The position numbers and the translations under genes are program-made. The notes beneath the pieces are model-generated. The model saw only the letters and a list, made by a program, of their open reading frames with translations, ran no database searches and was not told the origin of the DNA. This document shows, piece after piece, positions 20,214 to 30,049 of a stretch of DNA of 64,000 nucleotides. Each line of letters opens with the position of its first letter. Position 1 is the stretch's first letter. Location of the stretch: contig CP099605.1 in NCBI GenBank assembly GCA_024372625.1, positions 3,191,001 to 3,255,000 of the forward strand. Direction: 5' to 3'. This DNA is from Comamonadaceae bacterium OTU4NAUVB1. Its GTDB lineage: Bacteria > Pseudomonadota > Gammaproteobacteria > Burkholderiales > Burkholderiaceae_C.

Positions 20214-21347
20214 CTAGAGGCTGGCCGGCGCGGCGGAACGCTCGAACAGGCCGGCCGGATCGAATTCCCGCTGCAGCGCCGCCTGGATGCGCGCCAGGGC
20301 CGGAGACGGCGGCTCGCCACGCTGGGCCGCCACGCCGTTCGTCCGGCTGGCCACGGCGTCCCGGAAGCGCGTCGCGTGCCCGCCCACGGATCGCGCCGCC
20401 GCGCGCCAGTGGTCGTCCTGGCCGGCTGGGGCGCGGTACCAGCGCTGGCCGCCGTGCCACTCGACCAGCGGACCGGCGTCCTCGCGGGCACCGGCCGGCG
20501 GCGCGATCACCGGCGCGGTCTGCGGCACCGACAGCCGCCAGAGGTCGCGTGCCTCGCCGCGCTCGGCGAACCACGGCAGGCCCTGGTCGCGGCACAGCGT
20601 CCAGTCGGCCGGGGCATCGGGACACGGTTCGCCGCCCAGGTGCGAGCAGGCGGCCTCCACCGCCGCCACGGCACCGCGCAGGCGCAGGTAGAGCACGCCA
20701 CGGCCCGCGTCCTCGACCCAGCAGCTGGCGTTGAGCGGCAACGGCCGCCCGCCCCAGCCGTTGAGCAGGTCGAGCGCCTCGGCCTGGCCGCACTCGAAGC
20801 GCAGCGTGGCCTCGGCCGGGGCGATGGGGAGCACCTTCAGGCTGACCTCGGCGATCACGCCGAGCGTGCCGAAGGAGCCGGCCAGCACGCGCGAGACGTC
20901 GTAGCCCGCGACGTTCTTCATCACCTGGCCACCGAAGCTCAGCACCTCGCCGCGCCCGTCGATCAGCTTGACGCCGAGCACGTAGTCGCGCACCGCGCCG
21001 ACGCTGGCGCGCGCCGGACCCGACCAGCCGGCGGCGACCATGCCGCCGACCGTGCCCGCCTCGCCCGTCGCGTCGAAATGCGGCGGCTCGAACGGCAGGC
21101 ACTGCCCCTCGGCCGCCAGCGCCGCCTCCAGCTCGGCCAGCGGCGTGCCGGCCCGGGCGGTGACGACCAGTTCGCTGGGCTCGTAGGCGGTGATGCCCGC
21201 GAGGGCACGGGTGTCGAGCACCTGGGTCCCGTCGCGGGCGGGGACGTCGTGGAAGTCCTTGGTGCCGCCGCCGCGGATGCGCAGCGGGGTGGCGGCGGCG
21301 GCGGCGGCGCGGATGCGCTCGACGAGAGGTTGGAACGGGGAATCCAT
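20214..21347 (-). CDS. glcE: Glycolate oxidase FAD-binding subunit
   Basis: Short FAD-binding subunit of glycolate dehydrogenase, 377 aa. The PCMH-type FAD domain shows LRIRGGGTKDF, YEPSELVVTARAGTPLAELE, DATGEAGTVGGMVAAG and GQVMKNVAGYD, all standard for GlcE. It starts with MDSPFQPLVERI. The gene lies downstream of the SMP-30 gene on the same strand and upstream of the DUF1275 gene and glcF. GlcD is the usual partner and is absent nearby. Confidence 0.94.
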   Translation of the reverse strand: MDSPFQPLVERIRAAAAAATPLRIRGGGTKDFHDVPARDGTQVLDTRALAGITAYEPSELVVTARAGTPLAELEAALAAEGQCLPFEPPHFDATGEAGTVGGMVAAGWSGPARASVGAVRDYVLGVKLIDGRGEVLSFGGQVMKNVAGYDVSRVLAGSFGTLGVIAEVSLKVLPIAPAEATLRFECGQAEALDLLNGWGGRPLPLNASCWVEDAGRGVLYLRLRGAVAAVEAACSHLGGEPCPDAPADWTLCRDQGLPWFAERGEARDLWRLSVPQTAPVIAPPAGAREDAGPLVEWHGGQRWYRAPAGQDDHWRAAARSVGGHATRFRDAVASRTNGVAAQRGEPPSPALARIQAALQREFDPAGLFERSAAPASL

Positions 21348-21412
21348 GCGGTCGATGGTACCGCCGGAGGGCCGGCGGAGCGGTCGCGCCGGAGGCTCGC
21401 CGAGGACGCCCG

Positions 21413-22360
21413 TCAGTCCTCGAAGAACCGCACCGGCAGCCCCGGCGTCGCGACGCGGGTTGCGAGCACGCGGCCCGACTCGGGCAGGCGCGCCAGCTCC
21501 TCGGCCGGACGGCCTTTGGAGGCGGTCGTGACGAAGAGCGTGCGCAGGTCGGCACCGCCGAGGCAGGGCATGGTCGGGCATCGCGCCGGCACGGCCAGGG
21601 CCTCGACCCGTTCGCCCGCCGGCGAGAAGCGCAACAGCTGGGCGCCCTCGAACATCGCCACCCAGTAGTGGCCCTGGCGGTCGACGGTGGCGCCGTCGGG
21701 CCGGCCGTCGTAGCGCGCCGGCGGAGCGGACGACCCGCCCTCGGACCGGGTGTCGAAGCGGGCGAAGGTGCGCTCGCCCGTGAGCGTGTTGGCCTCGGCG
21801 TCCCAGTCCCAGGCGCGCACGCGGTGCGCCGGGGTGTCGGCCCAGTAGACGGTGCGGGCATCGGGCGAGAAGGCCAGGCCGTTGGCGGTGGTGACCTGTC
21901 CGGCCATCGTGGCGAAGCGCGGCGCATCCGACGGCCGGCCGGGGCGCAGGTCGAGGCAGTGCAGCGCGGCGGTGGCGCCGTCCTTGGCCTCGTTGATCGT
22001 GCCGGCCCAGAAGCGGCCGAGCGCATCGCACTTGCCGTCGTTGAAGCGCATCGTGCGGGGGTCGTGAATGGCCGGTTCGAGGAGTTCCAGCGCGCCGCCC
22101 CAGGCGCGCGCGCGATGGATGCCTTCGCGCAGGGCGATCACCAGGCCGCCGCTGCGCGCGGGGGCCATGCAGCCGGGCTCGCTCGGCAGGGTCCAGCGCT
22201 CCACCGCGCGGGCGCGCGGCGGACCGTCGCCCTCGTGCAAGGTGGCGCGCAGCACGGTGCGCCCGGGAATGTCGAGCCAGTAGAGGGCGTGCTCGAGGGG
22301 GTGCCAGAACGGGGATTCGCCGAGCTGACAGAAGCTGTCTTCGAGGGAGGTCCAGGTCAT
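21413..22360 (-). CDS. SMP-30/gluconolactonase family protein
   Basis: Six-bladed beta-propeller lactonase of 315 aa. LGESPFWHPLEHALYWLDI is the classic first-blade segment with the metal-binding Glu, RFNDGKCDALGRFWAGT supplies the Asn/Asp ligands, and ANGLAFSPDARTVYWADT and PDGATVDRQGHYW carry the later conserved Asn and Asp. Such enzymes hydrolyse aldonolactones with a divalent metal. Substrate specificity cannot be read from sequence. It ends 65 bp before glcE, so it could be the first gene of the glc transcript; a sugar-lactone to glycolate route is possible but unproven. Confidence 0.88.
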   Translation of the reverse strand: MTWTSLEDSFCQLGESPFWHPLEHALYWLDIPGRTVLRATLHEGDGPPRARAVERWTLPSEPGCMAPARSGGLVIALREGIHRARAWGGALELLEPAIHDPRTMRFNDGKCDALGRFWAGTINEAKDGATAALHCLDLRPGRPSDAPRFATMAGQVTTANGLAFSPDARTVYWADTPAHRVRAWDWDAEANTLTGERTFARFDTRSEGGSSAPPARYDGRPDGATVDRQGHYWVAMFEGAQLLRFSPAGERVEALAVPARCPTMPCLGGADLRTLFVTTASKGRPAEELARLPESGRVLATRVATPGLPVRFFED

Positions 22361-22396
22361 GAAGACGATTGTGTCGCGCTCCGGCGCGCCCGTGCC

Positions 22397-22434
22397 AAAA
22401 AAACAGCCCGCGGGCGCTGGGCGCCGGCGGGCTG
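22397..22434 (-). terminator. Rho-independent terminator after amtB
   Basis: On the minus strand an eight-pair stem CAGCCCGC/GCGGGCTG (plus-strand 22404-22411 with 22427-22434), capped by G+C-rich sequence, is followed by seven Ts (A run at 22397-22403 on the plus strand). It lies between the end of amtB and the SMP-30 start codon, so it closes the torF-glnK-amtB unit. Confidence 0.8.
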
Positions 22435-22548
22435 AACATCCATCCAAGGAGACACTCGCTGAAGAACTCGGTCCGTCCGGATGAGGGGAAAGGTGAATGC
22501 GGTGCGACGGGTCCGGGCCGCCCGATCGGGGCGGCACCGGACGCGGGC

Positions 22549-23967
22549 TCAGCGGTTGTAGGCCGTCTCGCCGTGCGACGAGATATCGAGGCCTTCGCGC
22601 TCTTCCTCTTCGGTCACGCGCAGGCCGATGGTCAGGTCGGCGATCTTGAAGGCGATGAACGAGACGACGCCCGACCACACCATCGTGAACAGCACGCTCT
22701 TGACCTGGATCCAGACCTGGCCGCCCATCGTGAAGGTGTCGGGGGTCAGGCCGCCGGTGCCGCCCAGGCTCTGCGAGGCGAACACGCCCGTCAGGATGGC
22801 GCCCAGGATGCCGCCCACGCCGTGCACGCCGAAGACGTCGAACGCGTCGTCGACCTTGAGCATGCGCTTGAGGCCGCTGACACCCCACAGGCAGACGATG
22901 CCCGCCAGCAGGCCCAGCACGATCGAGCCCATCGGGCCGACGAAGCCCGCCGCGGGCGTCACCGCGACCAGGCCGCCGACCGCGCCGGAGGCGGCGCCGA
23001 GCATCGACGCCTTGCCGCGGTGCAGGCTCTCGCCCAGGCTCCACGACAGGGTGGCGGCAGCGGTGGCGAGCACCGTGTTGATGAACGCGAGGCCGGCCGA
23101 GGCATTGGCCGCGCCGGCCGAACCGGCGTTGAAGCCGAACCAGCCGACCCACAGCAGCGAGGCACCGACCATCGTGAGCGTCAGCGAGTGCGGCGTGAAC
23201 GCCTCCTTGCCGAAGCCCAGGCGCTTGCCCACCATGTAGGCACCCACCAGGCCGGCGACGCCGGCGTTGATGTGCACCACCGTGCCACCGGCGAAGTCGA
23301 GCGCGCCGTCCTTGCCCAGCAGGCCGCCGCCCCAGACGATGTGCGCCATCGGCACGTAGCTGAAGGTGAACCACAGCACCGAGAACAGGATGATCGCGGA
23401 GAACTTCGCCCGCTCGGCGAAGGCGCCCACGATCAGCGCCACGGTGATGGCCGCGAAGGTGCTCTGGAACGAGACGAACACGTACTCGGGGATGGTCGTG
23501 AGCGCGCCGAAGGTCTCGGTGGTGACGCCCTTCAGGAACATCTTGTCGAGCCCGCCGAAGAAGTTGCCCTCGCCGGTGAACGCCAGGCTGTAGCCGTAGA
23601 TGGCCCACAGGATGCTGATGAGCGAGAAGATCACGAAGACCTGCATCAGCACCGACAGCATGTTCTTGGAGCGTCCGAGGCCGCCGTAGAACAGCGCCAG
23701 ACCCGGCAGGACCATCAGGATCACCAGCAGCGTGGAGGTCAGCATCCAGGCGGTGTCGCCGGAATCGATCTTGGGCGCGGGCGCGGCGGCCGGCGCCGAG
23801 GCGGCGGCAGCGGTGGCGGGCGCGGCGGAGGCGGCGACGGAAGCCGACGCGGGCGCCTCGGCGGCCGTGGCCGCCGGTGCGGTGGCCGGGGCGGGCTGCG
23901 CGAAACCGGTGATGCCGGCGGTCAGGACGCTCAGTCCGAACGCCAGTGAGACAAGCAGTTTTTTCAT
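22549..23967 (-). CDS. amtB: Ammonium transporter AmtB
   Basis: Trimeric ammonium channel of 472 aa. A signal peptide (MKKLLVSLAFGLSVLTAG ending GFAQ) is followed by a long Ala/Pro-rich periplasmic linker of about 45 residues and then eleven membrane helices. The twin pore His residues are in GGTVVHINAG and FGVHGVGG. TLLVILMVLPGLALFYGG is the usual first membrane helix. It lies 37 bp downstream of glnK in the common glnK-amtB order. GlnK blocks the channel when nitrogen is plentiful. The alanine-rich linker is longer than in E. coli AmtB but is common in this order. Confidence 0.97.
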   Translation of the reverse strand: MKKLLVSLAFGLSVLTAGITGFAQPAPATAPAATAAEAPASASVAASAAPATAAAASAPAAAPAPKIDSGDTAWMLTSTLLVILMVLPGLALFYGGLGRSKNMLSVLMQVFVIFSLISILWAIYGYSLAFTGEGNFFGGLDKMFLKGVTTETFGALTTIPEYVFVSFQSTFAAITVALIVGAFAERAKFSAIILFSVLWFTFSYVPMAHIVWGGGLLGKDGALDFAGGTVVHINAGVAGLVGAYMVGKRLGFGKEAFTPHSLTLTMVGASLLWVGWFGFNAGSAGAANASAGLAFINTVLATAAATLSWSLGESLHRGKASMLGAASGAVGGLVAVTPAAGFVGPMGSIVLGLLAGIVCLWGVSGLKRMLKVDDAFDVFGVHGVGGILGAILTGVFASQSLGGTGGLTPDTFTMGGQVWIQVKSVLFTMVWSGVVSFIAFKIADLTIGLRVTEEEEREGLDISSHGETAYNR

Positions 23968-24004
23968 TTGTATCGTTCTTTCGTGCCGTGTCGGGTCATC
24001 GCGC

Positions 24005-25142
<1,138 letters not shown>

Positions 25143-25185
25143 CGGGTGACTCCTCGAGTATTTAATAGGTTGGGAAGTCCTTCAA

Positions 25186-25202
25186 AGCAGGGAGCGTGCC
25201 AA
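25186..25202 (-). promoter_or_regulatory. Sigma-54 (-24/-12) promoter for torF-glnK-amtB
   Basis: Read on the minus strand the sequence is TTGGCACG-CTCC-CTGCT, matching the consensus YTGGCACG-N4-TTGCW except for one base in the -12 element. Transcription would start near 25175, leaving about 33 bases before the torF ATG. The fit, the position and the nitrogen-related genes make this a strong RpoN promoter call. Confidence 0.8.
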
Positions 25203-25290
25203 AGGCGTCGAACCGCGTGTCACCGCGTTTCGTCCGTCCCTCGGCCCGGGCGCACCAAAAGAGCGGCCCGGCTGGCACTGGAAGATTGAC

Positions 25291-25304
25291 GCACCATGTT
25301 GGTG
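25291..25304. promoter_or_regulatory. NtrC-like enhancer site upstream of torF
   Basis: GCACCA-TGT-TGGTG is nearly the full NtrC consensus TGCACCA-N3-TGGTGCA. It is centred about 120 bp upstream of the expected torF start point. A weaker half-site (GCACCA at 25252-25257) lies about 80 bp upstream. Two upstream sites are usual for NtrC-activated sigma-54 promoters. The stronger site ends about 25 bp before the comM start, so NtrC could also affect that gene. Confidence 0.6.
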
Positions 25305-25329
25305 ATTAAAAGCAAGCAGGGAGAAGAAA

Positions 25330-26894
25330 ATGAGTCTGTCTTTGGTGCAGAGCCGGGCGCTGCTCGGCCTGGAGGCGCCATCGGTCACCGTCGAGGTGCA
25401 TCTGGCCAACGGCCTGCCGAGCTTCACGCTGGTCGGCCTGGTCGATGTGGAGGTCAAGGAAGCGCGCGAGCGGGTGCGCTCGGCCATCCAGAACGCCGGG
25501 CTGGAGTTTCCCAACAACAAGCGCATCACGGTCAACCTCGCGCCGGCCGACCTGCCCAAGGACTCCGGCCGCTTCGACCTGCCCATCGCCCTGGGCATCC
25601 TGGCGGCGAGCGGACAGATCGAGGCGGCGCGGCTGGCCGGCCACGAGTTCGCGGGCGAGCTGTCACTCTCGGGCGAATTGCGTCCCGTGCGCGGGGCCTG
25701 GCGATGGCGTTGGCGCTGCTCATGCACGGCGTCGCGACCCGGCTGGTGCTGCCCCCGGACAGTGCGCGCGAGGCCGCGCTGGTGCCCGGCGCCGAGGTCT
25801 ATGGTGCGCGCCACCTGCTCGACGTGGTCGACCGGTTCCGCCCGCCGCCGGCCGAGGGCGCCGCCCCGTCCGAACCCGCCACCGGCGCCGGGCCCGGGAC
25901 CGGCTGGACGCGCCTGCACCCCGCCACCGGTGCAGCCGAGGCCGTGGCCTATCCCGACCTCGCCGATGTCAAGGGTCACGCGGGGGCCAAGCGCGTGCTG
26001 GAGATCGCGGCGGCCGGCGGCCACAGCCTGCTGATGGTCGGCCCGCCGGGATCGGGCAAGTCGATGCTGGCGCAGCGCTTCGCCGGCCTGCTGCCGGCCA
26101 TGACGGTGGACGAGGCGCTGCAGAGCGCGGCCGTCGCCAGCCTGGCCGGACGTTTCTCGCCGGCGCACTGGATGCGCCGCCCGACCTGTGGGCCGCACCA
26201 CACCGCCAGCGCCGTCGCGCTGGTGGGCGGCGGCTCGCCGCCGCGCCCGGGCGAGATCTCGCTGGCGCACCACGGCGTGCTGTTCCTCGACGAATTCCCG
26301 GAGTTCTCCCGCGCCGCGCTCGAGGCCCTGCGCGAGCCCCTGGAGACGGGCACCATCACCATCGCGCGCGCCGCCCGGCGCGCCGAGTTCCCGGCCCGCT
26401 TCCAGCTCGTCGCGGCGATGAACCCCTGCCCCTGCGGCCACCTGGGCGCGGCGCGTCACGCCTGCCGCTGCACGCCCGATCAGGTGCTGCGCTACCAGGG
26501 GAAGCTCAGCGGCCCGCTGCTCGACCGCATCGACCTGCACATCGAGGTGCCGGCGATCCCCGCCCAGGAACTGCTCGACACCGCCCTGGAGGGCGAATCC
26601 ACCGCCGTCATCCGCGCGCGCGTCGTGGCCGCGCGCGACCTCGCCCTGGCGCGCCAGGGCCGGACCAACCAGGCGCTGCAGGGCGCCGACATCGACCGCC
26701 ACGCCGCGCTCGAGCCCGCCGCCCTGACGTTCATGCACGCCGCCGCCGCCAAGCTGGGCTGGTCGGCGCGCGGCACGCACCGCGTGCTGAAGGTGGCGCG
26801 CACCGTGGCCGACCTGGCCGGCGCGGCCGGGGTGCAGGTCGCGCACGTCGCCGAGGCGGTGCAGTACCGGCGGGCCTTGCGCGCGGCGGGGTGA
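25330..26894 (+). pseudogene. comM: YifB/ComM-like AAA ATPase, interrupted by a one-base frameshift
   Basis: ComM is a hexameric helicase that extends branch migration during natural transformation. The first part (ATG 25330, MSLSLVQSRALLGLEAP) has the ChlI-type N-terminal domain up to LRPVRGA. The frame then breaks at about 25695-25698: one C is missing from GGGGCC(C)TGG. The other frame continues with LAMALALLMHG, Walker A GPPGSGKS, Walker B GVLFLDEFPEF, the CPCG zinc-like motif and the normal C-terminus. Both parts together would make about 521 aa, the usual family length. No other lesion is seen, so this is either a very recent inactivation or a sequencing error in a G/C run. Confidence 0.85.
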
Positions 26895-26917
26895 GGGCGG
26901 TGAGGGCGGTGAGGGCG
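26891..26917. repeat. Three tandem copies of a 9-base unit
   Basis: The unit GTGAGGGCG is repeated three times directly, covering the comM stop codon and the following bases. This is slippage-prone sequence and probably has no function. It could vary in copy number between strains. Confidence 0.5.
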
Positions 26918-26955
26918 GCGTGGGGGGTGCGGACGGCCGCCGGCGCCGCGTCGCC

Positions 26956-28185
26956 TCAGAGCAGCCCGCGCCCGGCCAGGTTCTTCATCAGCGCGCCGAT
27001 GCCGAAGGTCCAGCGCGGTGCCTGATCGGCGTGCACCACGCGATTGATCAGCGCACCGAGCTCGGGCGCGGCGATGCGCACGCGGTCGCCCACGACGTGG
27101 GTGAAGCCCTGGCCGGGACCGTGGCGGTCCTGCGTCGGCGCGAACATGGTGCCCAGGAACAGCATCAGGCCGTCGGGGTAGGCGTGGTGCGCGCCGATGG
27201 CCTGGCCCACGAGATCGAGCGGATCGCGGCTGATCCGCGCGAGCGAGCTCGATCCCTCCATCACGAAGCCTTCGGGGCCGTCCACGCGCAGGGCCACCGT
27301 GATGCGGCGCACGTCGTCGATGCCGAAGTGATCGTCGAACAGGCGGATGAACGGCCCGATGGCGCAGGAGGCGTTGTTGTCCTTGGCCTTGCCCAGCAGC
27401 AGGGCGCTGCGGCCCTCGAAGTCGCGCAGGTTGACGTCGTTGCCCAGCGCGGCGCCCTTCGTGCGGCCCTGGCTGTCGACGGCCAGCACGACTTCCGGCT
27501 CGGGGTTGTTCCAGACCGAGCCCGAATGGATGCCGACCTGCGCGCCGGTGCCCACGGCCGCCAGCACGGGCGCCTTGGTGAAGATCTCGGCGTCCGGGCC
27601 GATGCCGACCTCCAGGTACTGCGACCAGGCCCCCTGGGCGATCAGCACCTCCTTCACGCGCGCCGCCTCGGGCGAGCCCGGCACGATCCCGTGCAGGTTG
27701 TCGCCCAGCACGTCGCCCAGGGCCGCGCGGGTGGCCTCGGCGCGCGAGGCGTCGCCCCGGGCCTGCTCCTCGATCACGCGCTCGAGCAGGCTCTCGATGA
27801 AGGTCACGCCGCTGGCCTTCACGGCCTGCAGGTCGCACGGGGCGAGCAGGTGGGGCGTCGCGTCGCCGCCGGCCTCGGCGGCCGTGGCCAGCACGTCGTC
27901 GAGCGAGGCGATGCGCGGCGCCGTGCCGGCCGCCAGCGCGGCGCGCACGGCGGCGGCGGGGTCCTGGCCCTCGAGCAGCGCGCTGGCGGTGGGCGCCAGG
28001 CGCGAGAGGTCGTGCAGTCCGCCCTCGTGCACCGCCACCAGCACCGGCCCGACGCCCGGCTGCCAACAGCGGCCCACGAGCGTCGCGCGCTGGACGTCGC
28101 GGGGCAGCGTCATCGCCGCGTCGAGCCCGAGGGAGGGCGACGCAGCGGAATCGAAAACGGCGTGGTCGGCGGTCGTGGAAGGCAT
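26956..28185 (-). CDS. Fumarylacetoacetate hydrolase family protein
   Basis: Product of 409 aa with a C-terminal FAH fold. The metal-binding acidic residues lie in VGIGPDAEIF and NNPEPEVVL, and GNDVNLRDFEGRSALLLGKAKDNNASCAIGP is a conserved segment of the sub-group related to 2-keto-3-deoxy-sugar-acid dehydratases. The N-terminal 150 residues form the additional domain of that sub-group. It could therefore dehydrate or hydrolyse a 2-oxo acid from sugar or aromatic breakdown; the substrate is not determinable. It is divergent from the acyltransferase gene and has no pathway partner next to it. Confidence 0.82.
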   Translation of the reverse strand: MPSTTADHAVFDSAASPSLGLDAAMTLPRDVQRATLVGRCWQPGVGPVLVAVHEGGLHDLSRLAPTASALLEGQDPAAAVRAALAAGTAPRIASLDDVLATAAEAGGDATPHLLAPCDLQAVKASGVTFIESLLERVIEEQARGDASRAEATRAALGDVLGDNLHGIVPGSPEAARVKEVLIAQGAWSQYLEVGIGPDAEIFTKAPVLAAVGTGAQVGIHSGSVWNNPEPEVVLAVDSQGRTKGAALGNDVNLRDFEGRSALLLGKAKDNNASCAIGPFIRLFDDHFGIDDVRRITVALRVDGPEGFVMEGSSSLARISRDPLDLVGQAIGAHHAYPDGLMLFLGTMFAPTQDRHGPGQGFTHVVGDRVRIAAPELGALINRVVHADQAPRWTFGIGALMKNLAGRGLL

Positions 28186-28296
28186 GGTGCGTGTCTCTCG
28201 ATGCAGGGTCGTTGGAAGGCCTGGAGCGGCATGGGATTCTCGGCCGCTTCGGCGGCCGGACAATGCGCGGTTGTCCTCACCCTTCCCGCTCCTCCC

Positions 28297-29202
28297 ATGC
28301 TCGGCTTCCTTCCTCCCGTCGTCCGCGGCGTCGTCGCGTTCCTGCTGCTGGTGATCAACACGCTGTTCTGGTGCGCGTTGCTCTTCGTGTGCGCGCTGGT
28401 GAAGCTGGCGCTGCCGTTCGCGGCGGTGCGGCGGCGCATCGATCCGCTGCTCAACGCCATCGCCACGGCCTGGATCGCCTGCAACGGCGCCTGGATGCGG
28501 CTGACCCAGCGCACCGCGTGGGACGTGGCGGGCGTGGACACGCTGGCCTACCGGGGCTGGTACCTGGTCAACGCCAACCATCAGTCGTGGGTCGACATCT
28601 TCGTGCTGCAGCGCGTGCTCAACCGGCGCATCCCGCTGTTGAAGTTCTTCCTGAAGCAGCAGCTGATCTACGTGCCGGTGATCGGTCTGGCGTGGTGGGC
28701 GCTCGACTTTCCGTTCATGAAGCGCCACGGCAAGGCCGACCTGCGCAGGAACCCAGCGCTGCGCCAGCAGGACCGCGAGACCACGCGCCGCGCCTGCGAG
28801 AAGTTCGCGCTGGTGCCCACCAGCGTGATGAACTTCGCCGAGGGCACGCGCTTCACGCCGGCCAAGCACCGCGCCCAGTCCTCGCCCTACCGCCACCTGC
28901 TCAAGCCCAAGGCCGGCGCCCTGGCACTGGCGCTCGACGCCATGGACGGCAAGTTCCAGTCGCTGGTCGACGTGACGATCGTCTACCCGGACGGCGTGCC
29001 GAGCTTCTGGGATTTCCTGTGCGGGCGCACCACCCGCGTGGTGCTGCGCGCGCGCGAGGTGCCGATCCCCGCGGCCTTCGGCCACGGCGACTACGAAGGC
29101 GATGCGGCCTACCGCGGCGACTTCCACCGCTGGCTGGCGGAGGTCTGGGCGTTCAAGGACGCGCAGATCGAACGGCTGCTGCGCCCGGGCCCAAGCGCCT
29201 GA
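28297..29202 (+). CDS. PlsC-type 1-acylglycerol-3-phosphate acyltransferase (YihG-like)
   Basis: Membrane acyltransferase of 301 aa. An N-terminal helix (VVRGVVAFLLLVINTLFWCALLF) anchors it. The catalytic HX4D motif is HQSWVD, followed by LKFFLKQQLIYVPVIG and the phosphate-binding FAEGTR. This arrangement matches YihG/YhdO-type enzymes that acylate lysophosphatidic acid. It should act at the inner membrane in phospholipid synthesis or remodelling. Confidence 0.88.
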   Translation: MLGFLPPVVRGVVAFLLLVINTLFWCALLFVCALVKLALPFAAVRRRIDPLLNAIATAWIACNGAWMRLTQRTAWDVAGVDTLAYRGWYLVNANHQSWVDIFVLQRVLNRRIPLLKFFLKQQLIYVPVIGLAWWALDFPFMKRHGKADLRRNPALRQQDRETTRRACEKFALVPTSVMNFAEGTRFTPAKHRAQSSPYRHLLKPKAGALALALDAMDGKFQSLVDVTIVYPDGVPSFWDFLCGRTTRVVLRAREVPIPAAFGHGDYEGDAAYRGDFHRWLAEVWAFKDAQIERLLRPGPSA

Positions 29203-29227
29203 TCGGGGCCGGCGGCCGGCCGGCCCG

Positions 29228-29953
29228 TCAGGTTCCCAGGATGTCGGTCGACCGGATGCGCCTGACCCCTTGGGCCGTCATCCGCTTCCACGCCGCCGCC
29301 AGCGAGCTGTTCAGGTCGATGGCGCGCGTGGCGTCCTCGATCACGCAGGCCTCGAAGCCGGCCTTGCGGGCATCGAGCGCCGTCCAGGCGACGCAGAAGT
29401 CGGTCGCCAGCCCGGTGACGAACACGGTCCTGATGCCGCGCTGCTTCAGGTAGCCCCCCAGGCCGGTGGCGGTCTTGCGGTCGGCCTCCTCGAAGGCGGA
29501 GTAGCTGTCGACGTCCTTGTGGAAGCCCTTGCGCACGATGACCTGCGCGGTGGGCAGCTTCAGGTCCCGGTGCAGCGCGGCGTCCTCGGTGCCCTGCACG
29601 CAGTGGTCGGGCCACAGCACCTGCGTGCCATAACTCAGCGTCGTGGTCTCGAAGGGCTTGGCGCCGGCGTGCGCGGTGGCGAAGGACGCGTGGCCGGGCG
29701 TGTGCCAGTCCTGCGTGACGACGATGTTCTCGAAGGCCGCGGCAAGCCGGTTGATGACCGGCACGACCTCGGCGCCGCCCTTGACCGGCAGCGTGCCGCC
29801 CTCGACGAAGCAGTTCTGGACGTCGACGACGATCAGCGCGGCCTTCGCGCCCGGCACGATCCGGGTCGCGGCGAACGCGACGCCGGCGAAATGCGTCGAC
29901 AGGCCGGCGAGCCCGAGCGCGGCGCCGGCGTGGAGGAAGGTTCTGCGATGCAT
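29228..29953 (-). CDS. Exported nicotinamidase-type cysteine hydrolase
   Basis: Isochorismatase-fold amidase of 241 aa. The PncA triad is present: Asp44 (VVDVQNCF), Lys142 (VIVRKGFHK) and Cys187 (GLATDFCV); the metal site is Asp82/His84/His88 in QDWHTPGH. It should convert nicotinamide to nicotinate. Unusually, it begins with MHRRTFLHAGAALGLAGL and an AFAA end, a Tat-type signal, so it would act in the periplasm. AAGGAG just upstream of 29953 fixes the start. The reading frame is open further upstream into LivF-like remnants, which are not part of this protein. Confidence 0.88.
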   Translation of the reverse strand: MHRRTFLHAGAALGLAGLSTHFAGVAFAATRIVPGAKAALIVVDVQNCFVEGGTLPVKGGAEVVPVINRLAAAFENIVVTQDWHTPGHASFATAHAGAKPFETTTLSYGTQVLWPDHCVQGTEDAALHRDLKLPTAQVIVRKGFHKDVDSYSAFEEADRKTATGLGGYLKQRGIRTVFVTGLATDFCVAWTALDARKAGFEACVIEDATRAIDLNSSLAAAWKRMTAQGVRRIRSTDILGT

Positions 29954-30049
29954 CGGCACTCCTTGGAACGGGATGGAAAAGAGGGAACGCGGAGCGACCG
30001 GGTGGCGGTTCGGCACGCGGGGGCGCCGGGCCGGTCGCTGCAGGCCCGG

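Noticed and set aside
22340..22548. The hairpin after amtB as a possible riboswitch for the lactonase gene
   Set aside because: The T run is on the side that ends amtB transcripts, and no additional conserved structure or leader long enough for a riboswitch is visible.
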